This document shows positions 1 to 8,752 of a stretch of DNA of 64,000 bases, one piece after another. Below the pieces are notes generated by a model. It did no database searches and was not told the DNA's origin. It worked only from the letters and a program-made list of their open reading frames with translations. How positions within the stretch are numbered: the first letter of the stretch is position 1; every line of letters starts with the position of its first letter. The translations under genes were made by a program, and so were the position numbers. Source of the stretch: UBA668 sp041918155 (GTDB taxonomy: Bacteria > Actinomycetota > Acidimicrobiia > Acidimicrobiales > Ilumatobacteraceae); assembly GCA_041918155.1 (NCBI GenBank), contig JAYRWH010000017.1:1-64000 (forward strand), written 5' to 3'.

Positions 1-1845
1 ACCGCCATCGTCGAGGGCCTTGCCCAGAAGATCATCAACAACGACATCCCCGACACCTTGCGCAACACGCAGCTCTACACCCTGGACCTCGGCGCCCTCG
101 TCGCCGGTAGCCGCTACCGCGGCGATTTCGAGGAGCGTCTCAAGAAGGTGCTGAAAGAAATCCGCACCCGCGGCGACATCATCCTGTTCATCGACGAGAT
201 CCACACCCTCGTCGGCGCCGGCGCCGCAGAGGGCGCGATCGACGCGGCGAGCATCCTCAAGCCGATGCTCGCCCGTGGCGAGCTGCAGACCATCGGCGCC
301 ACCACCACCGACGAATACCGCAAGCATCTGGAGAAGGACGCTGCGCTCGAGCGCCGCTTCCAGCCGGTGAAGGTGGAGGAGCCCACGCTCGCCCACACCA
401 TCGAGATTCTGAAGGGCGTGCGCGAGAAGTACGAGGCCCACCACCGGGTCACGATCACCGACCAGGCGATCGTCGCCGCGGCCAACCTCGCCGACCGCTA
501 CATCTCCGACCGTCACCTGCCCGACAAGGCGATCGACCTCATCGACGAGGCCGGCAGCCGCCTGCGCATCAAGCGCATGGCCACCCCGCCGGATCTGAAG
601 GAGCTGGAGACCAAGCTGACCGACGTGCAGGAAGCCAAGAAGCGCGCCGTGGAAGAGCAGCGCTTCGAGGAAGCAGGCCGCCTGCGCGACCAGGAGAAGA
701 GCCTGCTCGAGGAGAAGGCCGCCAAGGAGATCGAGATCAAGGCCTCCGGCGTCGACCTGTTCGACGAGGTGGACGAGGAAGCGATCGCCGAGGTGCTCAG
801 CATCTGGACCGGCATCCCGGTCTTCAAGCTCACCGAGGAAGAGACCGCCAAACTGCTCAACATGGAAGGCGAGCTGCACAAGCGGATCATCGGCCAGGAA
901 GACGCGATCAGGGCCGTCAGCCAGAGCGTGCGCCGCACCCGCGCCGGGCTCAAGGATCCCAAGCGCCCCAGCGGCTCGTTCATCTTCCTCGGCCCCACCG
1001 GCGTCGGCAAGACCGAGCTGGCCAAGACGCTCGCCGAGTTCCTGTTCGGCGACGAGCAGTCGCTCATCTCGCTCGACATGTCCGAGTACATGGAGAAGCA
1101 CACCGTCAGCCGCCTCGTGGGTTCGCCCCCCGGCTACGTGGGCTATGAAGAGGGCGGCCAGCTCACTGAGGCCGTGCGCCGCAAGCCGTTCAGCGTGGTG
1201 CTGTTCGACGAGATCGAGAAGGCCCACCCCGACGTGTTCAACACCCTTCTCCAGATCCTGGAGGAAGGCCGTCTCACCGACAGCCAGGGCCGCACGGTCG
1301 ACTTCCGCAACACCGTGCTCATCATGACGAGCAACCTCGGTTCCGCGGACCTGCGCAAGGCCAACGTCGGCTTCACCAAGGGCGACGCGGCGATGAACTA
1401 CGAGCGCATGAAGGACAAGGTCACCGAAGCGCTGAAGGGCCACTTCCGCCCCGAGTTCCTCAACCGTGTCGACGAGATCATCGTCTTCCACGAGCTCGCC
1501 CGCGAAGAGGTCATGCAGATGGTCGATCTGATGACCAAGCGGCTCATCGGTCAGCTCGAGGGTCAGGGCCTCGGCATCGAGCTCACGCTCGCCGCCAAGG
1601 AGCTTCTGGCCGAGAAGGGCTACGACCCGCAGTTGGGCGCCCGCCCGCTGCGCCGCGCCATCCAGCGGATGATCGAAGACGTGCTCAGCGAGAAGATCCT
1701 CTACAAGGAGTTCCACGCCGGCGAGATCATCGTCGTCGACACCGAGGACGATCCCGACCGGCCTGGCGACAAGAAGCTGAAATTCCATGCCGTCGAGGGG
1801 TTCAAGCCGGCGGCATTGGTCGAGCCGGCCACCACGACCGAGTAG
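1..1845 (+). CDS. clpC: ClpC-type AAA+ unfoldase, C-terminal part (5' end outside window)
   Basis: This is the C-terminal part of a ClpC unfoldase, the hexameric AAA+ ring that feeds substrates to the ClpP protease in the cytosol. The frame is open from base 1, so the gene starts upstream of the window; 614 codons are visible. They hold the Walker B of the first ATPase module (FIDEIHTL, about residues 63-70), a UVR-like stretch in the middle domain (EEQRFEEAGRLRDQEK, about 217-232), the second Walker A (GPTGVGKTE, about 331-339), the second Walker B (LFDEIEKAH) and the D2-small domain ending in an acidic tail. The short UVR-type middle domain argues for ClpC over ClpB. The stop codon TAG lies inside the apparent -10 box of the next gene. 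The family assignment is secure. Confidence 0.96.
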   Translation, partial: TAIVEGLAQKIINNDIPDTLRNTQLYTLDLGALVAGSRYRGDFEERLKKVLKEIRTRGDIILFIDEIHTLVGAGAAEGAIDAASILKPMLARGELQTIGATTTDEYRKHLEKDAALERRFQPVKVEEPTLAHTIEILKGVREKYEAHHRVTITDQAIVAAANLADRYISDRHLPDKAIDLIDEAGSRLRIKRMATPPDLKELETKLTDVQEAKKRAVEEQRFEEAGRLRDQEKSLLEEKAAKEIEIKASGVDLFDEVDEEAIAEVLSIWTGIPVFKLTEEETAKLLNMEGELHKRIIGQEDAIRAVSQSVRRTRAGLKDPKRPSGSFIFLGPTGVGKTELAKTLAEFLFGDEQSLISLDMSEYMEKHTVSRLVGSPPGYVGYEEGGQLTEAVRRKPFSVVLFDEIEKAHPDVFNTLLQILEEGRLTDSQGRTVDFRNTVLIMTSNLGSADLRKANVGFTKGDAAMNYERMKDKVTEALKGHFRPEFLNRVDEIIVFHELAREEVMQMVDLMTKRLIGQLEGQGLGIELTLAAKELLAEKGYDPQLGARPLRRAIQRMIEDVLSEKILYKEFHAGEIIVVDTEDDPDRPGDKKLKFHAVEGFKPAALVEPATTTE

Positions 1846-1848
1846 GGT
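1843..1848 (+). promoter_or_regulatory. -10 box TAGGGT of the DUF4389 gene (leaderless)
   Basis: TAGGGT ends 7 bases before the ATG at 1856 and overlaps the clpC stop codon. No ribosome-binding site lies between. The spacing predicts that transcription starts at the start codon itself. Confidence 0.45.
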
Positions 1849-1855
1849 CCCGCGC

Positions 1856-2410
1856 ATGAGCGCCGTCACACTCGACATCGAGTACACCACACCCCGTAAC
1901 CGCCTCACCAACGCGTTCCGGCTGATCTGGGCCATCCCCCACCTCATCATCGTCAGCGTCCTGAGCCGCCTGGCTCAGGTGTTGGCCGTCATCCAGTGGT
2001 TCATCGTCGTCTTCACGGGCAAGCGCAACCGCGGCCTGTGGGATCTCGGCCGCAACTGCATCGACTGGGAGGTGCGGGCCTACGCCTACGCCGGGATGCT
2101 CTACGACACCTACCCGAACTTCGCCTTCGAGAAGAAGGACGAGCCGGTGACGTTCGTCCTCGACTGGGACGAATCGGTCAACCGCCTCAGCGTCGCCTTG
2201 CGCATCATCTACGCCATCCCCGCGGTGCTGCTCATGCTGCTCGTCGCGATCGGGGGGTTCTTCGTGTTCATCGGCACCTGGTTCGCGATCCTGTTCACCG
2301 GCAAGCAGCCGCAGGGCATGTTCGACTTCCTGGTCAAGGCACAGCGCTTCGGCGCCCGCGTGAGCGCCTACCTGTACCTGCTCACCGACACGTACCCCAA
2401 GTTCGACTGA
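1856..2410 (+). CDS. DUF4389 membrane protein
   Basis: This 184-residue protein matches the DUF4389 pattern as I know it: a duplicated unit in which a hydrophobic hairpin is followed by a conserved FTGK segment and a YxYL/YAY segment. The first unit has FRLIWAIPHL, FTGKRNRG and AYAYAGML; the second has LRIIYAIPAV, FTGKQPQG and AYLYLLTDTYP. Hydrophobic segments lie at about residues 20-50 and 112-145. The biochemical role is unknown. ATG 1856 is chosen because it follows the apparent -10 box by 7 bases and is followed at once by the conserved N-terminus. The gene sits 10 bases after clpC in the same direction. Confidence 0.8.
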   Translation: MSAVTLDIEYTTPRNRLTNAFRLIWAIPHLIIVSVLSRLAQVLAVIQWFIVVFTGKRNRGLWDLGRNCIDWEVRAYAYAGMLYDTYPNFAFEKKDEPVTFVLDWDESVNRLSVALRIIYAIPAVLLMLLVAIGGFFVFIGTWFAILFTGKQPQGMFDFLVKAQRFGARVSAYLYLLTDTYPKFD

Positions 2411-2418
2411 TCGGCTGG

Positions 2419-2424
2419 CAGAAT
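2419..2424 (+). promoter_or_regulatory. -10-like box CAGAAT of the LppM-like gene (leaderless)
   Basis: CAGAAT ends 6 bases before the ATG at 2431, with no Shine-Dalgarno sequence between. It fits the xAxxxT core and the same spacing seen at many genes in this window. Confidence 0.35.
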
Positions 2425-2430
2425 GGGGCG

Positions 2431-3225
2431 ATGCGACGCGCCCTGCTCCTCCTTGCTGCCGCGCTCACACTGACGGCGTGCAAGGTCGATGCGTCGGTTG
2501 ACGTGTCGATGCGGCCCGACGGCTCCGGCAAGCTCACGCTCACTGTCACCGCCGACCAGGACGTGGTGCGCCAGGCGCCCGACCTCGCCGCCGACCTCGA
2601 ATTCGATGATGCGAAGGCGGCCGGCTGGACCGTGGAAGGTCCCGTCGACACCGACGTCGGTGGCCTGCAGGTCGTGCTCACCCACGAGTTCGCCACCGTC
2701 GAGGAGGCCACCGTGCTGTTGCGCAGCCTCAACGGCACCGGCGGTCCGCTCCGCAACGTGACGATCACGCGCACCATCACCAAGAGCGAGATCACCACGG
2801 TGTTGAGCGGCGCCCTGCGCGTCGATGGTGGCGTCGATGCGTTCGCCGATCCCGAAGTGCTCGCCGCGATCGGGGGCACGCCGTACGCCGACGCCATCGC
2901 CGCCACCGGCCTCAGCCCCAACGATGTCATCACGTTCCGGCTCACCACCGACCTGCCGGGCAAAGCCACCAACCCCGGCGTGGGAACCTCGACGGACGGC
3001 TCGAACGACACGCTGACCTGGTCCGTGCCGATGGACCAGACCACGGTCGACCTGTCGAGCGTCTTCGTGCAGCAGCAGGGCCGCCCGTCGAGCACCTGGG
3101 GCACGATCGCCACCGTTGCCTTCGGCGCGCTGGTGCTGTGGTGCCTGCTCGCCGGGGCCTTCATCCTCTTCGTCGCCAACGCCCGCCGGGCCAGGGCGAT
3201 TCGCCGCCGCACCGGCTACCGCTGA
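2431..3225 (+). CDS. LppM-like membrane-anchored lipoprotein (DUF3153)
   Basis: This 264-residue secreted protein starts with a lipoprotein signal (hydrophobic core, then LTAC at about residues 14-17). Its ectodomain begins with alternating strands (VDASVDVSMRPDGSGKLTLTV), the pattern of the LppM domain of mycobacterial LppM, which has been linked to envelope and phagosome interactions. A transmembrane helix lies near the C-terminus (about 225-248) and is followed by a basic tail (RRARAIRRRTGYR). Lipid at one end and a helix at the other should hold the domain close to the membrane, as in LppM. The gene lies between a DUF4389 gene and radA in the same direction. LppM assignment rests on sequence pattern only. 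Confidence 0.72.
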   Translation: MRRALLLLAAALTLTACKVDASVDVSMRPDGSGKLTLTVTADQDVVRQAPDLAADLEFDDAKAAGWTVEGPVDTDVGGLQVVLTHEFATVEEATVLLRSLNGTGGPLRNVTITRTITKSEITTVLSGALRVDGGVDAFADPEVLAAIGGTPYADAIAATGLSPNDVITFRLTTDLPGKATNPGVGTSTDGSNDTLTWSVPMDQTTVDLSSVFVQQQGRPSSTWGTIATVAFGALVLWCLLAGAFILFVANARRARAIRRRTGYR

Positions 3226-3277
3226 ACAACCGGGCCGATGTTCCCGGCTCGCCGGGAACGCTGTCACACCCCTTCCG

Positions 3278-3283
3278 TATGGT
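3278..3283 (+). promoter_or_regulatory. -10 box TATGGT of radA (leaderless)
   Basis: TATGGT ends 7 bases before ATG 3291. It overlaps the alternative ATG at 3279, so a transcript from this box could not use that upstream start. Confidence 0.5.
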
Positions 3284-3290
3284 GCCCGGC

Positions 3291-4661
3291 ATGGGCAAGT
3301 CACGGATCATCTACCGGTGCACAGAGTGCGGCAGCGCCACACCCAAGTGGGGTGGCCGCTGCGGCGTGTGCGCGGCCTGGAACTCGTTGGTCGAACACGA
3401 CGAGAGCGCCGAAGTGGCGATGGCGGCGGCGGTGCCATCGGGGCCGTCGTCGCCCGCCCGCCCGATCGGTGAGGTCGAGCAGGGCGGCGCGCAGCCACGC
3501 CCCACGGGCATCGGCGAACTCGATCGGGTGCTCGACGGTGGCCTCGTGCCCGGGTCGGTCACCCTGCTCGGGGGCGAGCCCGGCATCGGCAAGAGCACCC
3601 TCGTGCTGCAGCTCTTGGCGGGCTGGCCTGAGCGCAGCCTGTACGTGAGCGCCGAGGAAAGTGCACAGCAAGTGCGCCTGCGCGCCGAGCGGCTCGGTGC
3701 GGTGCAGCCCAACCTCTGGCTGTTGCCCGAAACGTCTCTGCCACGCATCCTCGCCACGATCGACGAGGTGCAGCCGCGCCTCGTCGTGGTCGACAGCATC
3801 CAGACCATCGGCGACCCGACGCTGCCATCGGCACCCGGCAGCGTCGTGCAAGTGCGCGGCTGCGCCCAGCGGTTGGTGGCCGAGGCCAAGCAGCGCGATC
3901 TCCCGGTGCTGCTGGTGGGCCACGTCACCAAGGAGGGTGGGCTCGCGGGGCCACGGGCCCTCGAGCACATCGTCGACACGGTGCTTGCGTTCGAGGGCGA
4001 CCGCCATCATTCGCTGCGGCTGCTGCGGGCGACCAAGCATCGCTTCGGCCCCACCAACGAGCTCGGTGTGTTCGAGATGGCCGCCTCCGGCCTCGTTGGT
4101 GTGCCCGACGCCAGCAGCCTGTTCCTCACCGATCGCCGCACCGGGGTCGCAGGCTCGGCGGTCACCCCCACGCTTGAGGGGCGGCGGCCGTTGCTGGTGG
4201 AGGTACAGGCGCTCACCAACAAGGTGGCGACGGTCGGGGTGCCACCGCGGCGCAGCGCCCAGGGCATCGACAGCGGCCGCCTCGCGCTCTTGCTCGCCGT
4301 GCTCGAGCGCCGGGCGCGGCTGCCGCTCGGTACGGTCGAGGTGTTCACGTCCGCCGTCGGCGGCGTCCGCCTCACCGAGCCGGGGGCCGATCTGCCGTTG
4401 TGCCTGGCCCTCGTCAGCGCCCTCAGCGAGCGGCCGTTGCCGCCCGGCATGGTGGCCTTCGGCGAGGTCGGCCTGGCCGGCGAGGTGCGCCAGGTCGCGC
4501 ACGCCGAACGGCGCCTCGCCGAGGCGGCGCGCATGGGGTTCACCCGCGCGCTCGTGCCGCTCAACTCACCCCAGGTCGAGTGCGGCATCACGATCGTGCG
4601 CGTCGGCTCGGTCGGCGAGGCCTTCGCGGCCGCAGGTCTGGCCACGTGGGCAGGCTCGTAG
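3291..4661 (+). CDS. radA: DNA repair ATPase RadA
   Basis: RadA is a RecA-fold branch-migration ATPase for recombination intermediates. The 456-residue length is normal. An N-terminal C4 zinc finger (CTEC, CGVC, about residues 10-28) is followed by Walker A (GEPGIGKST, about 94-102), a Walker B region (LVVVDSIQT) and a Lon-protease-like C-terminal domain. The RadA signature usually written KNRFG reads KHRFG here (about 248-252), one substitution in an otherwise intact motif. ATG 3291 is preferred over the in-frame ATG at 3279 because the -10 box overlaps the latter. It is followed 9 bases later by disA; RadA and DisA are known functional partners, and RadA restrains DisA activity in Bacillus. 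Confidence 0.95.
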   Translation: MGKSRIIYRCTECGSATPKWGGRCGVCAAWNSLVEHDESAEVAMAAAVPSGPSSPARPIGEVEQGGAQPRPTGIGELDRVLDGGLVPGSVTLLGGEPGIGKSTLVLQLLAGWPERSLYVSAEESAQQVRLRAERLGAVQPNLWLLPETSLPRILATIDEVQPRLVVVDSIQTIGDPTLPSAPGSVVQVRGCAQRLVAEAKQRDLPVLLVGHVTKEGGLAGPRALEHIVDTVLAFEGDRHHSLRLLRATKHRFGPTNELGVFEMAASGLVGVPDASSLFLTDRRTGVAGSAVTPTLEGRRPLLVEVQALTNKVATVGVPPRRSAQGIDSGRLALLLAVLERRARLPLGTVEVFTSAVGGVRLTEPGADLPLCLALVSALSERPLPPGMVAFGEVGLAGEVRQVAHAERRLAEAARMGFTRALVPLNSPQVECGITIVRVGSVGEAFAAAGLATWAGS

Positions 4662-4664
4662 ACT
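4659..4664 (+). promoter_or_regulatory. -10 box TAGACT of disA (leaderless)
   Basis: TAGACT overlaps the radA stop codon and ends 6 bases before the disA ATG at 4671. disA could thus be transcribed apart from radA. Confidence 0.45.
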
Positions 4665-4670
4665 GCCCTC

Positions 4671-5657
4671 ATGCCAACCCAGCCCACTCCCAACGACGCG
4701 CTGCACTCAGCCCTCGCTCGGGTGGCGCCCGGTACCGGCCTGCGCGACGGCATCGACCGCATCGTGCGGGCGAAGATGGGTGCGCTCGTCGTGCTCACCG
4801 ACGCCCCCGAAGTGCTCGCCATCTGTAGCGGCGGGTTCGATGTCAACGCCGAGTACACCCCGCAGCGGCTCAGCGAGTTGGCCAAGATGGACGGGGCGAT
4901 CATCGTCACCGCCGACGGGTCGCGCATCGCCCGGGCCAATGTGCACCTCGTCCCCGACCACACGGTGCCCACGTCCGAGACCGGCACTCGCCACCGCACC
5001 GCAGAGCGTGTTGCGCTGTCATTGGGCGTGCCGGTCATCAGTGTCTCCGAAGAGATGAGCGTCATCAACATCTACGCCGGTGGTATGCGCCGCCAGCTGC
5101 AGGACATCGGCCGCCTCCTCGATCGTGCGAACCAGGCCCTGCAGACCCTCGAGCGCTACCAGGAGAAGCTCGACGATGCGCTCAGCGAGCTCACCACACT
5201 CGAGATCGAAGACGTGGTGACGGCGCGTGATGTCTCCGCGGTGGTCAACCGTGGGCAGATGGTTCGCCAGATCGCGGCCGAGATCGAGACGATGATCGTC
5301 GAGCTCGGGGTCGACGCCCGCCTCCTGCGGCTGCAGCTGGAAGAGGCCTTCGAGTCGCTCGACGACCAACTCACGCTCGTGCAAGCCGACTACCCCGACT
5401 TCGCCGCCGGCGGCGTGGCGGCGGCTCCGGATGCACCCGTGTCACCACGGGGATTGCGCCTGCTCACCCGCGTGCCCCGGCTGAGCGGTGCACAGGCGGA
5501 GGCGATCGCCGCCCACTTCGGCGAACTCACCAAGCTGCTGCGGGCCTCCGCCGGCGAGATCGCGAGTGTGCCGGGGATCGACCTGCTCACGGCCCACGCT
5601 GTGAAGGACACCCTGCACCGGCTCACCGAAGCCAGCATCCTCGATCAGTACATCTAG
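4671..5657 (+). CDS. disA: DNA integrity scanning diadenylate cyclase DisA
   Basis: DisA makes the second messenger c-di-AMP from two ATP and scans DNA for branched structures. The 328-residue protein has the N-terminal DAC domain with both catalytic motifs (DGA at about residues 74-76 and GTRHRTAER at about 104-112), a helical linker and a C-terminal helix-hairpin-helix DNA-binding domain (about 270-328, with SVPGIDLLTAHAV). All key residues are present. It directly follows radA, the arrangement found in many Firmicutes and Actinobacteria. It ends tail-to-tail with the next minus-strand gene, sharing 3 bases. Confidence 0.97.
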   Translation: MPTQPTPNDALHSALARVAPGTGLRDGIDRIVRAKMGALVVLTDAPEVLAICSGGFDVNAEYTPQRLSELAKMDGAIIVTADGSRIARANVHLVPDHTVPTSETGTRHRTAERVALSLGVPVISVSEEMSVINIYAGGMRRQLQDIGRLLDRANQALQTLERYQEKLDDALSELTTLEIEDVVTARDVSAVVNRGQMVRQIAAEIETMIVELGVDARLLRLQLEEAFESLDDQLTLVQADYPDFAAGGVAAAPDAPVSPRGLRLLTRVPRLSGAQAEAIAAHFGELTKLLRASAGEIASVPGIDLLTAHAVKDTLHRLTEASILDQYI

Positions 5658-6622
5658 ACCGGGAAGTACGGGGTCTTCACGCCCGGCTGGGTGCCGTCGA
5701 ACTGCACCAAGCCGTCATCGACGAGCTTGATCATGTGCGCGAGCACACTGCGTGCCGCCGCCCGGTACAGCTTCTCGTTCACCCCGACGTAGAGCCGACG
5801 GACGATGTCGGGGATCAACGCCTCGCCCTCACGGACGCAGGCAAGGATGTTGCGCTCGCGGTCGAGGCGGTGCTCGATGAAGGCGTCGATGAACGGCACG
5901 GGCTCGGTGACCGGTGCGCCGTGGGTTGGCCACAGGGTGGCGGGGGCGAGCGATTTCACCCTCGCGAGCGAGGCGAGGTAGTCGCGCATGTCGCCGTCGG
6001 GCGGGGTGATCACCGAGGTGCTCCAGCCCATGATGTGGTCGCCACTGAAGAGGGCGCCGTGCTCGCGCAGGAAATAGCACACATGGTTGCTGGTGTGCCC
6101 CGGCGTGTGCACCGCGGCGATCGTCCAGCCGTCGCCCTGCGCGGCGATGTCGCCGTGGGCGACGGTGCGCTCGGGCACGAACGCCAGATCGTGGCCCTCC
6201 TCGGTCATGCCGTCGGCCTCCGCGGCCGCCTTCGCGGCGAGATCCTCTTCGTCGGGCACATAGGGCTCGTCGTCGTCGTTCACCCACTCGGGGTTCTCGA
6301 CGTGCGGCCCGAAGGCAACGGTGGGCGCCCCCGTCGTTTCCCGCAACCAGGCCGCGAGCGGGGAATGGTCGGAGTGGCAGTGGGTGACGAGGATCGCGCT
6401 CACTCGCTCGCCGCGCAGCGCGACCGCCAACGCATCGCGGTGCGAGTTGAGTGTGGGCCCGGGATCGATCACCACGACCTCACCCCGGCCGACGATGTAG
6501 GTGCCAGTGCCATGGCCGCTGAACTTGCCCGGGTTCTTCGCCGTCACGCGCCGGATCAAGGGCGCGACCTCCACAACTTCGCCGTAGCGCGGATCGTGGT
6601 CGAAGACGTACGGGATGGTCAT
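5654..6622 (-). CDS. Metallo-beta-lactamase-fold hydrolase (LACTB2-like)
   Basis: This 322-residue protein has the metal-binding motifs of the metallo-beta-lactamase fold: HCHSDH (81-86), HTPGHT (172-177), GDH (194-196) and H234 in WPTHGAP. The C-terminal 80 residues look like the winged-helix region of LACTB2 and related hydrolases, which act on RNA or thioesters; the substrate here is unknown. An insertion rich in Asp and Glu (about 109-145) separates strands of the fold. It is the last gene of a five-gene minus-strand operon, and its start overlaps the asparaginase stop by 4 bases (ATGA). Confidence 0.85.
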   Translation of the reverse strand: MTIPYVFDHDPRYGEVVEVAPLIRRVTAKNPGKFSGHGTGTYIVGRGEVVVIDPGPTLNSHRDALAVALRGERVSAILVTHCHSDHSPLAAWLRETTGAPTVAFGPHVENPEWVNDDDEPYVPDEEDLAAKAAAEADGMTEEGHDLAFVPERTVAHGDIAAQGDGWTIAAVHTPGHTSNHVCYFLREHGALFSGDHIMGWSTSVITPPDGDMRDYLASLARVKSLAPATLWPTHGAPVTEPVPFIDAFIEHRLDRERNILACVREGEALIPDIVRRLYVGVNEKLYRAAARSVLAHMIKLVDDGLVQFDGTQPGVKTPYFPV

Positions 6623-7578
6623 GGCACTGCCGTCCTCACCGTACCGACCGGGTGGCCGTGCCCCATGATCGGCACCTCCAACTGCGGCACGAGTGCGGCG
6701 ACGTCGACGCCCAGCATCCGCAGAACGGCCAACAGCACGGCAGGCCGGGCGCGGTCGCCGCCGTCGGCGATCTTGATCGCCAGTGCCCGGCCATCGGGAA
6801 GCGCCAGCGCGTACACGCCCTCGGCGCCGTCCTTGGCGAGCAGCCCGGGGATCCCCCGCATGAGCAGGGCGACGTCGCGGCGCTCACCACTCACCATCTC
6901 CGGATGAGCCCTCATCGCGGCGTATACCTCGTCGCCGGCCGGGCCGGCGCTGCCGGTGGCGATCGCCCGGAACGCGCGGGCGAGGGCAACCAGCGGCATT
7001 GCGTGCGTCGGGGCGCCACACCCGTCGATGCCGATGTGCGTGTGCGGCTCGCCGCAGACGTCGTCCACCGTGGCCGTGATCAGCTGTTGCAGTGGGTGAG
7101 CGGGCGAAAGGTAGTCGCTGTCATGACGCCACCCGTTGTGCACACACGTGGCAAGCATCCCGCTGTGCTTACCACTGCAGTTCATGAACAGCGGCGTCGG
7201 CCCACCACCTCTGCGCACGACATCGTGGGCGGCCTCCTCGTCACTCGGCAGCGACGCAGTGTTGGCCAGCGCGTCGGGTCCGAGGCCGGCCGTCGCGAGG
7301 ACGCGCTGCACCGCGGCGACGTGCAGCGGCGACCCGTCGTGGCTGGCGCACACGAGCGCGAGCAGATCGGAAGGCAGGGACAGGCCGGCGCGCACCATGG
7401 CGAGGGCCTGCAGCGGCTTGATGGCCGAGCGCGGGTAGACGACAGCGCGCGGGTTGCCGGCAGCGAAGGCGAGCGAGCCGTCAGCGGCCAGAGCCACCAC
7501 TGCCCCGAAATGCACCGACTCGTCGAGGCCACTGCGCGAGGTGATGGCGACGGGGACGAAGTCGTCAGGAGTCGCCAT
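6619..7578 (-). CDS. L-asparaginase II family (Rhizobium-type)
   Basis: The 319-residue protein belongs to the thermolabile asparaginase II family typified by the Rhizobium etli enzyme, which is unrelated to the bacterial type I/II asparaginases used in medicine. It should hydrolyse L-asparagine to aspartate and ammonia. The family's Ser-Lys pair (S51, K54 in YPRSAIKPLQ) and the NCSGKHSGML motif (C134, K137) are present, as is a later Cys in GIDGCGAPT, so the predicted active site is complete. It overlaps the permease gene upstream by 14 bases and the hydrolase downstream by 4, so translation is probably coupled. No signal peptide is visible, so it should be cytosolic. Confidence 0.88.
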   Translation of the reverse strand: MATPDDFVPVAITSRSGLDESVHFGAVVALAADGSLAFAAGNPRAVVYPRSAIKPLQALAMVRAGLSLPSDLLALVCASHDGSPLHVAAVQRVLATAGLGPDALANTASLPSDEEAAHDVVRRGGGPTPLFMNCSGKHSGMLATCVHNGWRHDSDYLSPAHPLQQLITATVDDVCGEPHTHIGIDGCGAPTHAMPLVALARAFRAIATGSAGPAGDEVYAAMRAHPEMVSGERRDVALLMRGIPGLLAKDGAEGVYALALPDGRALAIKIADGGDRARPAVLLAVLRMLGVDVAALVPQLEVPIMGHGHPVGTVRTAVP

Positions 7579-8752
7579 TGTCTGGCTCTGTGGCGGAATC
7601 CTCGGGCAACGGCCGCTCGTCGACGCGCCGGCGCGCGTGGCGTTCCCTCCACCTGCGCCGCGGCGTGATCGCGGTGAGCTTGGTCTCGATCACCTCGTGT
7701 CGCTCGCCGGTGTTGGAGAGCAACGCCTGCAGCATCGCTGCGCCGGGGATCGCCAGGATCGCCCCGACCGCGCCGAGGACCGCACCACCGGCGATCGCCG
7801 ACCCGAACGCGACCGCCGGGTGTAGATCCATCGTGCGCGCCGTGATGCGCGGCAGGAACAGGTAGTTCTCGACCTGCTGGTAGATGAGCACGAAGATGAG
7901 CACGCCGAGCGCCTTCGACGGTGAGTCGATGAAAGTGATGATCACCGGGAGGGCGCCGGCGAGGTAGGTGCCCACGACGGGCAGGAACTGGCTGACGACG
8001 CCCACCCACAGCGCGAGCGCGACGGGCGCCTGCGTGCCGAGCGCCTGCAGCACGACCCAGTGGAAGAACGCCGAGAGCAGGGCGAGCAGGGCACGCGAGT
8101 AGAGGTAGCCGCCGGTCTTGTCGATTGCCAGTTCCCACGTGTCGAGCACGCGCTTCTGGCGTTCGGGGCTCAATCGGCTGCAGATCGAGCGGCGCATCTT
8201 CGGGCCGTCGGCGACGAGGTAGAACGTGAACAGCATCACCGACAGGGCCTGTACCAACAGGCCCAAGGCAGCAACGGAGACATCGACCACCTTGCCCTTC
8301 TGGCTGTCGATGAACTTCTGCACCGGCCCCTTGGGGTCGTTGATGCTGTCGACCACCTTGGTCGCGTCGATCTTCGTGTGGAAGTTGTCGTTGAGGAAGC
8401 GAACCGTGTTGTTGACGTACTTCTCGGAGTTGCCCAGCAGGTCGGCGATGTTCTGACCGACGGCGGTGGCGACCGCGACGACGAACACCAGGAACCCGAC
8501 GGTGACGCCCAGGAGGATCACCGTCGTGGCCGTGCCCCGCCGCCAGCCGCGGCGGGCGAGGCGGTTGACGCCCGGCTCGATCGAGAACGAGAGGAACAGC
8601 GACACCAGCAGCAGCACGAACAGGGTGTGCAGGCTCGTCCACATGTCGCGGAACGCGAGCGCGGCAAGCCCACCGAGCCAGAAGATGGCGACCGCCTTCC
8701 ACACCCATCGCGGCATGCGGTACTGGATGCGCGTCGTGACGTCGTCGGCCAT
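7565..8752 (-). CDS. AI-2E family transporter (PerM/YdiK-like permease)
   Basis: This 395-residue membrane protein has the AI-2E family layout: an N-terminal pair of helices (FWLGGLAALAF and the following LFVLLLVSLFL), a third helix, a large soluble region (about 110-200) and a C-terminal block with the PxxGxxLAG and QQVENYLFLPRI motifs. Members export small molecules or exchange ions; the substrate cannot be read from sequence, and the autoinducer name should not be taken literally. The start ATG 8752 overlaps the stop of the upstream gene (TGATG), which supports this start over longer upstream options. The C-terminal tail is rich in Arg and acidic residues. Confidence 0.88.
   Translation of the reverse strand: MADDVTTRIQYRMPRWVWKAVAIFWLGGLAALAFRDMWTSLHTLFVLLLVSLFLSFSIEPGVNRLARRGWRRGTATTVILLGVTVGFLVFVVAVATAVGQNIADLLGNSEKYVNNTVRFLNDNFHTKIDATKVVDSINDPKGPVQKFIDSQKGKVVDVSVAALGLLVQALSVMLFTFYLVADGPKMRRSICSRLSPERQKRVLDTWELAIDKTGGYLYSRALLALLSAFFHWVVLQALGTQAPVALALWVGVVSQFLPVVGTYLAGALPVIITFIDSPSKALGVLIFVLIYQQVENYLFLPRITARTMDLHPAVAFGSAIAGGAVLGAVGAILAIPGAAMLQALLSNTGERHEVIETKLTAITPRRRWRERHARRRVDERPLPEDSATEPDNGDS

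Noticed and set aside
3138..3290. Longer N-terminus for RadA starting inside the lipoprotein gene
   Set aside because: The upstream codons give non-conserved Arg/Pro-rich sequence; the zinc finger follows ATG 3291 and a -10 box lies directly before it.
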